Below, in pieces: positions 1 to 12,310 of a stretch of DNA of 64,000 nucleotides. The notes below the pieces were generated by a model. The model was not told the DNA's origin, did not search any database, and saw only the letters and a list, made by a program, of their open reading frames with translations. The DNA is from Hedera helix (lineage: Eukaryota > Streptophyta > Magnoliopsida > Apiales > Araliaceae). The DNA is taken from assembly GCA_947179155.2 (NCBI GenBank), contig OX359270.1:7914577-7978576 (forward strand). Reading direction: 5' to 3'. Both the position numbers and the translations under genes were made by a program. The first letter of the stretch is position 1, and each line of letters opens with the position of its first letter.

Positions 1-137
1 AAAACAACCGTCAGAAATTGGGATCGGCTGGCCTTGCATTGCATTATGCAAATATCGTTACTCAGATTGACACATTAGTGAGTAATTATTTCAAATTGCA
101 TTTTTTTTGGCTACTAAACAGATTTTATTTTGCACAT

Positions 138-140
<3 letters not shown>

Positions 141-172
<32 letters not shown>
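141..172. repeat. (GT)n microsatellite in intron
   Basis: About 16 uninterrupted GT dinucleotides lie in the intron between the first two PSI1-like exons. It is a simple repeat likely to vary in length. Confidence 0.97.
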
Positions 173-175
<3 letters not shown>

Positions 176-181
176 AAAGAA

Positions 182-402
182 GAATTTACAAGAGAGTGAA
201 ATATTTGACTACCATTGAGGGAAAAAATTCTTCCTAACCTTCAGTTAGGATATTTGGAAGTGCAAGTTTAATGTTGCAGTAGAATAAAAGATGAATTTTA
301 GTAGAGAAAGTGGAATATTTGACCACTATAGAGGGTAAAAATTCTTCCCAACTTTCGGTTAGGATTGGAAGTGCAAATTTAATGTTGCAGTAGAATAAAA
401 TA
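182..402. repeat. Tandem duplication of about 110 bp inside the PSI1-like intron
   Basis: Two adjacent similar copies each contain the phrase GAGGG then AAAATTCTTCC and end with GTTGCAGTAGAATAAAA (ends near 290 and 400). The spacing is about 110 bp. The copies differ at several bases and by small indels, so the duplication is not very recent. It lies wholly within the intron and does not touch the coding segments. Confidence 0.8.
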
Positions 403-1838
403 TTACATCAATTGAGAGGTTACAATCTGTTAACAAAAGAACTATTCAATAATGTTATTTGGCCAAGCCAAATTGGTAGAGTCCTGATTTTGTTTTGTTT
501 TTTTTGAGTGATGATCTTGATGTACTCAGGTGACCAGATCAAGCTCTGTGCCTCCAAATACAAGGGATGCTTTATATCATGGATTGCCACCTAGTATCAA
601 GTCTGCCTTGCGCTCTAAATTGCAGTCCTTTAACCTTAAGGAAGAGGTACTTGTTCTTTCTATTGGTTCCAACACGCCACTACATGTTGAGAAAAATTAC
701 CCTCTTCCTCCTTATCGTGGGTAATTGGTTGGTCATACCAAATTATTTCCCTTATTTCTGTTACTGCTCATTTCACGCATTGATGCACTTGTCTGTAATG
801 AATAGTCTTTATGGTGTTATTGCAGGTCACCGTCCCACAAAGCAAAGCTGAAATGGGAAAAACTTTGTAGTGGCTTGTTCCCATCGCTACTAACACTACC
901 AAGTAATGGTGCCCCCATTTTTATAGTTTTTCAGTTCTCTATACACAGCAAGGGTCATAGCCACTTATTATCTGGAAAGTCTAGTCGCATTTCATTCGGA
1001 ATGTACAGCTTCCATTTGTCGCCTTGGAGCTGTGTTTTGGAACTGAACAAACCATGCAAATTTTTTTTTGAAAAATGCAATTTTACTCCATTATCTTGTC
1101 AGGAACATACTTATCACAAAAGCTTTTTATTTGCTTCTCTTTTCTTTTCTCTTACTCTTTTTTAATTTTTTTTTATAATTACTAATCCTTATATTATGCT
1201 TCCATATTATTTTAAAACAGAGCTCATCATGGATTTGGTTGGGTTGGAGAATGGGCAAATGCCGGGTGAGTTCAAACTGTAGATCCTTGTTCCTAGACTT
1301 TAGTCCTGTGTTCCCATTTTTTTTCCTAAAGAACAGGTTAATTATGTTAGGTCCGAGATGAACAGGAAACCTCCTGGCCGGACTGAGTTGATCAGGATAG
1401 AAACTCTCCGCCATGCGGATAAGGAAAAAACTGAATTATATATTTGTTTGGCTTCACCATCTTGTTGCCCAATCAAGGGCGTGTAATGGTGGAATCAGGT
1501 CCCCGTTATATCCCCAATTCGCTCCCCCAGCCAGAAAACAATTGAGTTGACACAAAAACCGAGCTCTCCATTACCAACATTAACAGTTGAAGATAAGGAG
1601 ATGCTTCGAGATGTAGAGAAACAAACGCCCGAAATAAGCAAGAATTCAACAGAGCAAAAACCAGGTTAAGCAAGTATCATAGGCTGAGTAAGAGTAGCAG
1701 CCACTCCTTGACTCGCCAATCCTGGAAAGATCCCTTCCTATCAAATGGCTGTCATCCGTTCTCGTCATCAGCTTCGATATCGACAAAATCAAAGCCTTGG
1801 ATGTCATTGATCGGGTGGACAATATTCCAAGTGTATAA

Positions 1839-2189
1839 TTGTTTAATGGATTCATGGGCACACATTCCGGTGCGCCATATCGGGTTCTAATTTGTTGCAG
1901 GAAAATGCACTTTGTGAGATAGGTAGATGATGATGATGATAAAGCCCATACTCTTTTTTGCATGTGAATGTAAAGGACTGCTCATTAGTGAGAAATATGT
2001 ATTGCAAGAGTCGGGGCGGATCCATGAATTTTTCCACACGGGAGGATTTTAACTAATCATAATATAGGTGTGTCTCATTTGAGAGATTTTGAGTAGTTTC
2101 ATCTACTCGGATGAATTGTGATGTTGATGATTCATTTTTGGAACGTTTGAATTTTGACCACTTCATGAATGCCTAAATCAATTAAAATA
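1839..2189. other. Intergenic sequence after the PSI1-like copy
   Basis: AT-rich sequence with no open frame, repeat or element end that I could recognise. It includes the probable former 3' UTR of the PSI1-like gene. Confidence 0.5.
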
Positions 2190-2445
2190 CAAGATGGTTT
2201 TGCCTTTCTTGCCAGTCATTTTGGTAAACCCTTATGCCTTGATGACTATACTAAGAATGGAAACAAGTTATCCTTTGCTAGAATATGTGTTGATGTTTAG
2301 GTTAAAACAACAATCCGAGCTCTTTCAAGATTCAAGTTGAGAATTGTGCAGCCTATGAAATTAAGGTTGAAATTCCGTAGAAACCTCTAAAGTGTTTGCA
2401 CTGCAAAATATATGGCCACTCTAAAGTGAGTGCCCTATGTGGTGC
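2190..2445 (+). pseudogene. LINE-1 ORF1 (DUF4283 / CCHC zinc-knuckle) remnant
   Basis: Conceptual translation gives ASHFGKPLCLDDYT, then NGNKLSFARICVDV, then after a frame change VEIP, a stop, KPLKCLHCKIYGHS. This order (GTPL..D..T, L.FARV.VEV, YPWKP.KC..C..FGHS) is the hallmark of the nucleic-acid-binding ORF1 protein of plant L1 retrotransposons. In-frame stops and at least one frameshift show that it is dead. No reverse transcriptase follows on this strand, so the piece is a 5'-ORF fragment. It is unrelated in position and strand to the LINE fragments at 14270-27510. Confidence 0.72.
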
Positions 2446-3141
2446 AAATATTATAGGCATGTCATCAATATTATGGGACACGTACAGTTATGACTAATAA
2501 GTGTAAATATGAAGTTTGTGTATAAATTTTTGTTATTGGATAGTATTGTTTTGTGTGCCTTACAAACCCGTGTAAGTTTACAATATTGGATAATATTATG
2601 CTGTATTTCTTGCAACCTTATGTAAGTTATTTGATGACTAACTATTTTTTGAACAACTGAAAAGGTAAGACATCGTGTAACATATATATAAGGTATGTAT
2701 GATTTCGCATAATTTGTGAGTTGTAAGATAATAAGTAAATTTGAGTAAGTGCAACTAATTTTGTGTCAGTAAAGTATAATTTGAAAGATTTTTTTATTTC
2801 AATAGGTTATTTTTGCAAGAACTTTGATAATATGTAAGTTGACTAATAAGTTATAAGCTATGAGTAAATATTTTAAGTTTGAAAGTATTTTATTTAGTAA
2901 GTTGTGTCTATCTTAAATTTTCATATTTGTGATATAAAGAGTAAGTTCTACGAAGTGTATTTTATTTTAGTAAGTTGCAAAAATAATATATATCCCTTTT
3001 CTTTTCATACAAGATATACGGTAAGTTGTTGCACTTGATTCGTTATATTCTACAATAGTGTATTTATTCTCATTCACTCGTTTTCTTTCCTGTTTGTTTA
3101 TATTGGTATATGAGTCTTTCGCTCACTGCCGGTCTTTTTCT
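2446..3141. other. AT-rich intergenic sequence
   Basis: I see no coding potential here. The stretch is rich in TAAGTT-type words (GTAAGTT, AATAAGTT) scattered irregularly between about 2560 and 3020, without a stable period. No element ends were found before the LTR-like block that begins near 3147. Confidence 0.45.
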
Positions 3142-3558
3142 ATTCTTATAACGGCCCCAAAAATTCATGTACTTACTACAGGCGATCTCGTGCGTTAATG
3201 TAAAACATTTTCCTTAATAATCGAAACATTGAATAATATAATACTATTAAAAACTCAATAAATTTAAACTTTTACAAATAATCCTTTGATTCATTGTTTA
3301 ATTGCAATCTTTACATTGATCTTACCAAACTCAAATCATGATATATATACATGATCTAACTCAATACAATAAATAGTAATTTACAACTCGCAACCAACTT
3401 AAACTTTCTTTATGAATATCCTCATGATAATCCAATAAGCTATATTCAAAGTATGGCAACTAGATTCCCAACAAAGCAAGCTGGATTCCCAACCCAGTGT
3501 ACTGCAGTTTTAAACATTAACCTATTAACCTAACATTTTAATACAATCTATACCTTTT

Positions 3559-3628
3559 GGGCAACACTGTTTACCCCCAAAATATTTTTCATTTTGGGCA
3601 ACACTGTTTACCCCCAAAATATTTTTCA
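3559..3628. repeat. Perfect 37-bp tandem duplication
   Basis: GGGCAACACTGTTTACCCCC followed by AAAATATTTTTCATTTT occurs at 3559 and again at 3596 with no visible difference through about 3628. Perfect identity inside an otherwise worn LTR-like block suggests a recent slip event. Confidence 0.9.
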
Positions 3629-3727
3629 AGAAATATTTATATCTTCTGTGGTAATCCATAAACATTCCTTGTCATTGATCTTTATTGGAATCTCATATGT
3701 CCCACACTTAGCTAAAACATTTATTTA

Positions 3728-3765
3728 AACAAGAATGAGCAACAACGTTGCTTAGCAAGTTTAAC
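3728..3765 (-). promoter_or_regulatory. LTR-conserved AACTTGCTRAGC...GCTCATTCTTG motif
   Basis: Read on the minus strand, this site has AACTTGCTAAGC, a short spacer, then GCTCATTCTTG. The same pair of words occurs at 10345-10379, 25961-25990 and 57676-57712, each a few hundred bases from the 3' end of an otherwise different LTR. It may belong to the transcribed R/U5 part of one Ty3/gypsy clade. The function is not known to me. Confidence 0.55.
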
Positions 3766-6700
3766 AGTTACACATAATACATAATTAATGCAGTATGCAT
3801 GCTTATAAATATATCAATGTATGACATTTTATACATGTATATAGGCTAAAACGTAATTCATAATTCATATTACCATGTCCGTCACTTCACAATTTATACA
3901 GTTCACAAAGAACAGCTAACTCAACTTACCAATTGAACAACACTTAAATCATATTATGGCATAAAACACATTAACTCATGTTTGCCTATAAAAACAGTTA
4001 CCGCATAATGACGGTTATCACATAGGAGCAAATTTTAAAAAACTTGTCTTCACCGATGTTTTACCATTACGCAAACCTTTCACGTCATTCGCATGACCTA
4101 CACAGTATGTGAGATCAACAGTGCACAATATTAGTCAAAATTTGATTTTAAAATTAATCTTACTTTAAGATTTTAACTTTACATTATCTTCCTTGAATCG
4201 CCCTTATATTAATATTTTGGCATAACACTTGGTTATTTACATAATCCTTAACCATTGTGATTTTAATATCCGTCATACTCATTTCTTGGATTCCCTCAAA
4301 ATTTACATCAACATGATCCTTGCATTGGTTTAATATAACTACATACATTAATTTAATTCCAATTAATGTTCTTTATCTTTCATAAGATAACATGTCATGA
4401 CCGAGTCCCATATTTCACAATCAATCATTACCAACATATGCATATTCGTTCCTTATACTAACATGTCATGGCTTCAACTCGTTGTGCAATACCTCACAAT
4501 TTAGTTATAATTCTCACTTTTATTCTAATTCATTTCAATAATTCTATGTATTAGTTGTAATACACCAACACATCTCATTTGGTTATTGCTCACATATTAT
4601 GCTTATTCCAATCTTAGTTTATATTCATGCATTCATGTATTCAAACATTTCTCAAATTAGTTATTAAACTAATTTTCTAACTTATGATTTACCTTGCACC
4701 ATTATCGTGTTTGTTATTCACACTATAATTAGGTCTATGTAACTTAATTAGGTCATTAGTTACATCACACTGGGGACCCTCAAAGAAAACATTAACAAAA
4801 TAAAAACTATTTTTCAAAAACTCTAGAATAACGCACCCCACAATTGGCATAAGCTTGGAGTTGCACGCCCCGTGTTGGTTATCCAGGGATTTTTCAAAAA
4901 CTGACCAGGCGCGCCACGCGCTAGAATTTACACTACAATGGCGCACCCCGTGCCCAACCTGCAGAAAATTCCCAGATTTCTTATGGTTTCTATTTCGGTC
5001 CATATACGTGGAATATTATTTAAGACTCATCAATACCCATTATAATGAGGTAACATATCCACCATAGTTGTTGGGTTCAGGGTTTTATAAAACCAAAAGC
5101 TTTAATTTTTTTATCAAAACATTATCAACCAAGTTGATTTCACTCTTATCAAAGTAACTCATGTTAGTTTAGAAGTTACCAACCCACAACTCTTAGCTTT
5201 AAAGTGTTTGACAATCATAGCGTAAATGTTCAAGCTTTTAGCATCATTAACCAATCACATAGCTTTATCGTTTTAAACTTCGTAAAGTAACATCTCCGTT
5301 TTTACAAGGGTCATTATAAATATGATTCAAGATTCTTAAAATTTAGGGTAATTTTTATACCCACCCATAGATACATATTTCCTTTAGGCTTTTGAAATCT
5401 TATCATAGATATTGGTTTTATATTAATTCAAAACATTTCGTACAAGGTTTTAAACCCTTTTCATGCTTACTCGTCATTATATACATGTTCTCATGTATTT
5501 CTTTTTTCTCAACCCAAAACGTAGAGAAATCAAGTTCAACTTATCATTACTCTTAGGCTAAGCATAAGGGTTTAAGGAACATACAACCTCATTAAATTAT
5601 TTTGATGAACTTAAACTTATTAGTTAAGTTTTAATCATAACACTTTATATTATGATTCATACAATGGACATAAACCATGGATTTCTATCTTACAACATAG
5701 AGATTTTCTTTGTTTAAAAACCAGCTATCCTTTAAGCTTTTTCAACAAAACATAATGGTTGAAAAGAACAACAAAGCAAGACATCCCAACCAAAGTGTTA
5801 ACCCAATGCTCATGCTTATTTAATTATTTTATTTTGTATTCTAAAACATCATAGATATACCCTCACGGATTCATTTTCTTTGGCTTAAGTTCTTTGAATA
5901 ACCAAAGCTTTGAAAATAGTTCGCTTAAAGTTTTTCAAAACATGACTTGTTATTCAACAACAACTCTTCTAGTATAACTTCAAGAATCACATACTACTAG
6001 CTTTCAAGCCTACTTTAGCTTGATTAGATTTAAAATGTTTAAACCAACGGCTTTAGTTTCTTTTTCCAAAAATCCATACCGCTCATCCTAGAATGATCAT
6101 TTTCATATTAGCACATTACATTTGCAAAGATTTTCCAAAACAGTGGTCAAAACTTTACCACAACAAAACTTTCATCTTTTAAGCACACAAGCTAAACATT
6201 AGACACTTCAATCATATATTCTCATGTGACACAAGGCTCAACACAAGTCCAAATCTTGAACACCAAAGCTTTCTTTTGCAAGTGACTTCTATTAGAGTTC
6301 AGTCTTTAACCTTCTTAGTTTTATAATAAAACTAACATACGACCAACAAGAGTTTGAACATAACTTATCTTTTGATTCTCACGCTCCATGAGTGAACCCA
6401 CAGTGCACATAATCCACGTATTTCACAGCTTGTACACATAAAAATTCCTTTGATTTAAAACAGCTCTTAGCACCTAACACTTGGCATAAATTCTGCTCAC
6501 TTTGGCATTTTAATAAACACCTAGTGAGCAGTCCACATTAATTCACACTTTGAACAACTTTGCCAAAATTTATTATTTTGGGCATTTCATCAAACATATG
6601 TCGTGCACATGATATTCCTTAATCATTTTACTAGCATTTAAACATGTAATCCACATAGATACAAAGAAAAACTCCTGCCACAACCCCTTATCACTCCATG

Positions 6701-7929
6701 GATCCACCATGATCCTCATTCACAAACCACAACCTCCCACAAGCAAAACCATTAATAACCATAAACATAGTCATGAACTGAAATTACTTTAGGAGTCAAG
6801 TATAATATTTCTATACCTTTGGGTTTGATGAAATCTTGCTTAGACTTGAGGCTTAATTGATAAAATTCCCGCTGGATTCTTTTCTTCTTCCCTCCCTTCT
6901 ATCTCAGCCGAGTGCTCTTCTTCCTCTCTCTAAATGGACTCTCCTTAGATAATAAGATGATGCAAAGAATCGGCTCACACACCAGGGTTGGTTAAATAGA
7001 TAGCACCCCTTTTTATTCCCAGCTGAATACAATCCATATAGGAGATATACCTCTCCCCTGCTATGGCCTATCCGCCCTCTATAGCAGCCCCTAAAACATC
7101 TCTACCCATCCTAGCTGCTGCGATTAGTCACATCACAGCTGCTCCTTGTCCCCTACTTCAACCGAAGTTGCTGTCCCAAATTTAGAGTCCCCAGCTGCTC
7201 CAATTCGTGCCTCCTTAGTACCGTGTGTTGGGCTGCTAAATTGGATCAATACACTTTCAAGGAAGTTGCCGAAATGGGCTCCCAAAATACTAAAATGGCT
7301 GGCCACTCACTCAACCAAAGCTTGGCTAAGGGTGGGCTGCTACATTAGGTTACTGGAGTCACACCAAGTCCCAATTTGGGCTGATGAACAAGGCTGCAAA
7401 ACATCATTAAGGCTGGCTTAAAATATAATGAAAAGGGATAAATGAAGCTAAGCCCTTAGTGCACAATCTGGGTTCTGGAGTTGGGCTTTAAAGAAATCAA
7501 ATTTGGGCTTACTAAAATTAGTTAATCACCCAAACCAATTATTTAATTTAATTGTCCACATACATCATAACCCAATTTGTTAATTAATACCTTGGGTTCT
7601 AAAAATAACTATCGAACATTACCATCCAATATATTAATTAAACATAGTGTTTAATAAATTTACACACTATCCTAGCCCTTGAAGGCCTATATATAAATTA
7701 TTAATTTAACAACCCAAATTTACCTCATAATCTAGTGACATTAACTTAATTAAATTAATTCACATATCGTTTAAATTTGAGTCATGTTGGTTCTTCTTTT
7801 CATTCTTCAGAGAAATAAAAATTATCTTCTTTTCGCATCTCTTTTCTCATAAACTAGGTTAAATCTCTAACCTTTAATTAATCTTTTATTTAAAATAAAT
7901 TTTAGCAATATTCGGGATATCACAATTCC

Positions 7930-8261
7930 TCACGACAAGTAACATGATTTAGTTGAAATTGAGATTTGTACGTAAAAACTATGGTGTTGGATTTGGCTAT
8001 ATCTCATTTTTAATATGCAATTTATTAAACATAATGAATTCATTATGTATTATTTAGTTTTGAATCCTTGTTTTAGGGAAATCGATATTAAAAATAAGCT
8101 TTTCATTTTTCGCAATTTCTTTATTGCGGCCGTGTTAGCACGAGAACATCAAGTGATAGGCCCTCTAGCGGAGGGATGTTACACTTAATATTTAATTCAA
8201 TCAATTTGGTCAGAAAAGTTAAACTAGGCTAATAGCAATAGTAAGTTAATTTGTGAAATTT
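7930..8261. other. Intergenic sequence with a short GC hairpin near 8160-8175
   Basis: No gene is visible. CCCTCTAGCGGAGGG near 8161 can fold on itself, and the word GATGTTACA at 8175-8183 resembles an LTR end. This is the alternative boundary discussed for the block at 3147-7924. Confidence 0.4.
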
Positions 8262-8656
8262 AAAAAAATATTGTGCTTCATTAAATATATGATGATTACT
8301 ATGACAACAGAGTTTTAATGTTTTGATCTTCATAAAAAATCAGCTAAGTGTCTTATACGAAGCATGGGTTAATTTTTTAAATAGCATAATTTTTTTATAT
8401 TTTATTTATTTTATGTATAAGTACAATTTCTTCTTTTTGAGTAAAGTTTGTAGAGATTCTAATAGCAATAATAAGTTAATTTGTGAAATTTAAAAAATAT
8501 TTTATAATTATTATCCAAAAAATAAATAAAATATGAAAAAGCTATTCTATTTAAAAAATTAACCCTTGCTTTGCACGTGGCACTTAACTACTTTTTTATA
8601 AAGATCAAAACATTAAAACTCTGGTCATAATAATAATCATATATTTAACAAATCAC
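8262..8656. repeat. Fold-back (inverted-repeat) element, MITE-like
   Basis: The arm at about 8266-8412 is repeated in reverse complement at about 8508-8656. Examples are GAGTTTTAATGTTTTGATCT on the left against its complement near 8605, and GGGTTAATTTTTTAAATAG against its complement near 8550. The arms are roughly 85% similar and about 145 bp long, separated by under 100 bp. The sequence CTAATAGCAAT...AAGTTAATTTGTGAAATTTAAA occurs before the left arm and again in the loop. No coding frame is present. I did not find a clear target-site duplication. Confidence 0.7.
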
Positions 8657-8883
8657 AATATTCATGCTATGGTGGTACTATATATATATATAATTCATGC
8701 TACTCCCATAACCATAAGGAGTAGAGGCTTGCCGCTACTCCTTCTAGAGGCGAAAAAAAAAAGTGACCCCTACTTCTTCTGATGGCAACTGACGTCAGGT
8801 ATCAACAGTCATCGTTAACTAAATGCAAATGTTAATTATGTAAACAAAAGTAGTTAAATCATCGAATTGAAAATTGAAATATA
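8657..8883. other. Intergenic sequence
   Basis: It contains a small (TA)n run near 8682 and a hairpin-capable GGAGTAG...CTACTCC phrase near 8717-8742. Nothing else was recognised. Confidence 0.4.
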
Positions 8884-10344
8884 CTTATATGTTGAATGAA
8901 AGTGAATGAGTTGGAGATATTACTTTAATAAGTTTACTATCTTAATTTGTGTATTTTTTTAAAAATGGGTGTTTAATATTAGACGGAGGGAATATTTAAT
9001 TATATTCAAATTTTACTTTAAGAGTGTACTTAATCTAATTTATAGATCTCAAGTGGTGTTGATTTCAAATTTGTAAAATTTTATGGTACATCTATTGTCA
9101 AATATGAGCACCATGAATACAAGGATGAATTAGCGCATTAGGAAAATGCTGTGGGGTAAAGCACCATTTAGAGTGGTTGAGGAGTTAGCTAGTTAGAGTA
9201 TCTTTAATAGTAGTAGCAAAAAAAACTCTTTAAATTGAAATTTGTTGACTTATGTGGTAATTTAAAGAACATTATTTGCTACTTTAATATTTTGTGTTTC
9301 ATCAGTCTCTTCAATTTAATTAAGACAAAATAAATAAAAATGATTGATATTAAATTTTAAAATGAATTGTACATCAAACCCATCAAGCAAAATAAATATT
9401 TTTAGCTTTTTTTATATAATTTTGATTCCCCCAAAACAAAATAAATATTTTGAAGAGTCAAAGTCAACTTATCAGTTCTGAAGAGATAGAATGAGGTTGC
9501 AGATTTGATGACTAAGGTTGAAGAAGCTGTTGGAGATACTTTTTTTTTATGTGACTCACATATTTGAGTATTTCAAAGTGGTTGAAGAGACTCTTGGAGA
9601 TGCTCTTATATGTTGAATGAAAGTGAATGAGTTGGAGATATTACTTTAATAAGTTTACTACCTTAATCCGTGTATTTTTTTAAAAATGGGTGTTTAATAT
9701 TAGACGGAGGGAATATTTAATTATATTCAAATTTTACTTTAAGAGTGTACTTGATCTAATTTATATATCTCAAGTGGTGTTGATTTCAAATTTGTAAAAT
9801 TTGATGGTATATCTGTTGTCAAATATGAGCTCCATGAATACAAGGATGAATTAGCGCATTGGGAAAATGTTGTGGGGTAAAGCACCATTTAGAGTGGTTG
9901 AGGAGTTAGCTAGTTCGAGCATCTCCAAGAGTAATCGCAAAAAAAACTTTTCAAATTGAAATTTGTTAACCTACGTAATAATTTGAAGAATATTATTTAC
10001 TACTTTAATATTTTGTGTTTCATGTGACGACCCCAAATCCGGGTTCTTTAACCTCGGGTTTGGTTCTCACTGTACAATACTTAACAACAATGAAATACAT
10101 ATATTGTATTCAAACTACGCGGAATAATACAAAAGGTTCCTTATATAAAGGCTACACTTCCCAAGGTCTATTAACCTTAAATTGTAACATTACATATCTT
10201 AAGGGAAATACAAAAGATTTACAACAGTAATTACATAACCGCAATTTAAACTAGCATGCAATTACTAAAACTAAGCATTCGTTTTCCCCTTGCCTTTGTT
10301 CGATTTAGAGCTTTCGGGATTGGCTGAAATATAGTCATGATATA

Positions 10345-10379
10345 GCAGGAATGAGCAACTAAATGGCTCAGCAAGTTTA
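10345..10379 (-). promoter_or_regulatory. LTR-conserved AACTTGCTGAGC...GCTCATTCCTGC motif
   Basis: On the minus strand the word AACTTGCTGAGC is followed 11-12 bases later by GCTCATTCCTGC. It matches the sites at 3728, 25961 and 57676 while the surrounding sequence differs, so it is probably under constraint in this LTR clade. Confidence 0.6.
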
Positions 10380-11289
10380 TAAACAACAATCATACGATAT
10401 ATCATGATGAAGGGAAATAACTTCAAGGTTTCAACAATAGCAATTGTGAAAGATAACAAGAATCAATGTTCAATAAAAGAAGGAATTGACTCTTTACTGC
10501 TGAGTGGTCTTTAATGACCATGAACTGCTACTAAGGTAGAACAGACATACAATGTCTGACTCCTTGTTAAAATAACGGGACACTTGAGGGGATCAGTCCT
10601 CTCATGTCCTATGTATATGCTTCACATTTAGTTTTCTTGCGCGCTGTCGGGTCTCCGACAAATAAAAATCCCCTTTAACTAGGGTTGTTCTATCTCAGTC
10701 TTACTGTAAGAATCCGCACCAGCCAATGGTTTGGATAAGCTTTTATAATATTCAATTTAATGAATTTAACATGCATTTGTCTAGCCGAAAAAATTAGCTT
10801 AGACATTCTTAAACAGTTTGCAAAAGCACTATGTGCGAATACAATAATCAATAATGATGTGAAGTAATTTTTGATAATTAATTCACTCAAAGGTCTGTCA
10901 AGTAACTACGGGTGTAGAATATTTGCTCAACAATAATTGAAATGTAAATACAGTTGAAGAATATCTGCAACAATAAATACAAGTTTAAGGGTAGAAAACT
11001 TGCCTGTCTGCACAGCTACAATAAATGTCTAGCTTTAACTACTTGCTTTGAAAGACCTAACATTAATAAAGTTGGTCTAATAATTAGCACGGCGTATTTG
11101 CATAACTATACGCTTGATAATGAACTTATTTACCACACATAAGTACTAACACATAATTTACATTAGTCAAAACAATATTATTAACCTTATAAACCCTTAA
11201 TCATATTAGGTTAATAATTTAATAAGTTAAAAAATATTTTTCTTAAGTGTTGGACACTTATTAAACCTTTAAACAACTTATTATAATTG

Positions 11290-11920
11290 TTTAATTAAAT
11301 TCAATTTATTTTATTAACTCAATCTCTTTTTAATTACTATTTAATATTGATTAAATAGAAATTAATTAATTAACTCTATTTATTATTTAAAATAAATAAT
11401 AACTAATTGTACTTACTTATTATTTAATTATAATTAAATAATAAATAATTATTAACTTAGTTTTAATCTTCTTTAATTTAATGTTAATCAACCAATAATT
11501 AACCAAGTAATTAACCTTACTTATTATTTAATTAAGGAAATTAAATAATAGTTTACTAATCTTAATCCTCTTTAATTATTATTTAATGTCAATTAAATAA
11601 TAATTAATTATTTAATTAATTTTAATTATTATTTAAGGTTAAATAATAATCAAATCATTCTTATTTATTATTTAAATTAAATAATAAATTATTACTCTAA
11701 TAACTTAATTTCCATTAATCGTTATTTAATGCTAATTAAATAATAATTAATTACCTAATTATCCTTATTTATTATTTAATAATATTTAAATAATAAATAA
11801 TAAATTTATAAATTTTATCTCTCTTTAAGTATTATTTAATAGGCATTAAATAATAAATGCTAATTTATTATCTTTATTTATTATTAACATTTAAAATAAT
11901 AAATAAATAATAAATTTATT
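11290..11920. repeat. Cluster of AT-rich palindromes (TTATTTAAT / ATTAAATAA)
   Basis: Roughly ten hairpin-capable units of the form TTATTTAAT-spacer-ATTAAATAATAA follow one another at irregular spacings of about 50-90 bp. They lie inside the solo LTR at 10023-13820. The spacing is not regular enough for a satellite. A similar but unrelated AT-palindrome cluster lies at about 23640-23910 in another solo LTR. Confidence 0.7.
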
Positions 11921-12221
11921 TAACTTAACCATGGTTTAGCTAACTAGATTAATATTTAAAATATTTAAATATTAAACTTAATGAAAAATATCCTCCCCCA
12001 TATTATTTTTGTATTATAATTATTTTTGTTATAATTTTAATTTAGTTTTTAAATATTTAAATTAATTAAATTTAACCCGAATGACATTTCCGTAAATAAG
12101 TCGAAATCTGAACCGAGGGCAGAATGGTCATTTCGTCGAAAAAAAACACGGAGGGGCATAATCGTAATTTCGCCGGAATTTTCCTTACCGCGCATGGCGC
12201 GTGTTTCAGATTAAACGGCCC

Positions 12222-12238
12222 AAAACGACGCCGTTTTT
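12222..12238. promoter_or_regulatory. AAACGACGCCGTTT palindrome
   Basis: AAAACGACGCCGTTTTT is an imperfect palindrome centred on CGACGCCG inside the solo LTR. It is one of many copies of an AAACGACGNCGTTT-type site in this window. The ACG core resembles plant bZIP-type targets, but the binding factor is unknown. Confidence 0.6.
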
Positions 12239-12257
12239 GGAAAGCCTGAAACGGCTT

Positions 12258-12310
12258 CCGCGCGTACGCGCGGAGTAACTTTTTACGGACGCCAAACGAC
12301 GTCGTTTGGC
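12258..12310. promoter_or_regulatory. Two perfect palindromes, 16 bp and 20 bp
   Basis: CCGCGCGTACGCGCGG (12258-12273) and GCCAAACGACGTCGTTTGGC (12291-12310) are both perfect palindromes, only 17 bp apart. The second contains GACGTC, the core of C-box/CRE-like sites. They sit in a short GC-rich island of a very AT-rich LTR, on the transcribed side of the TATA box. Confidence 0.75.

Larger units (their letters stand above)
1..1838 (+). pseudogene. PSI1-like: 3' part of a PSK SIMULATOR 1-like (DUF3475/DUF668) gene, broken
   Basis: Five exon segments can be followed: 1-77, 530-646, 826-902, 1221-1265 and 1351-1838, each bounded by GT-AG introns with matching phases. They encode the DUF668 C-terminal half typical of PSI1 proteins (LALHYANIVTQIDTLV, then SSSVPPNTRDALYHGLPPSI, then AHHGFGWVGEWAN and a WLHHLVAQ segment). 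PSI1 proteins are known in Arabidopsis as membrane-associated growth promoters linked to phytosulfokine signalling. Two kinds of damage are visible. Exon 3 has TAG at 868-870 where the family has glutamine before WLVPIATNTTK. The last exon needs several frame changes: after about 1440, near 1545, and near 1735 before the FDIDKIKALDVIDRV tail that ends at the stop 1836-1838. The 5' half lies outside the window. A pseudogene is most likely; a sequencing or assembly fault is the alternative. Confidence 0.85.
3147..7924 (-). mobile_element. Large solo-LTR-like block, Ty3/gypsy type
   Basis: The left end reads TATAACGGCCCCAAAAATTC, close to the TGTAACGGCCCC seen at ends of plant Ty3/gypsy LTRs but with TG changed to TA. 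The right end reads CGGGATATCACA. The flanks ATTCT (3142-3146) and ATTCC (7925-7929) form a near-perfect 5-bp target duplication. No gag or pol frame is present inside. Orientation is read from a TATTTAACC-type promoter on the minus strand near 6990, with a purine-rich leader running toward about 6850, and from the motif at 3728-3765 shared with the other solo LTRs here. A GC-rich patch (4850-4960) contains GGCGCGCCACGCGC. An alternative right end at 8183 (GATGTTACA, with CTTA on both sides) is possible. I infer a solo LTR; a deletion derivative is the alternative. Confidence 0.55.

Noticed and set aside
8175..8183. GATGTTACA as the right end of the large LTR-like block starting at 3147
   Set aside because: The pair ATTCT/ATTCC with the end at 7924 gives a better target duplication than CTTA/CTTA at 8183; kept only as an alternative.
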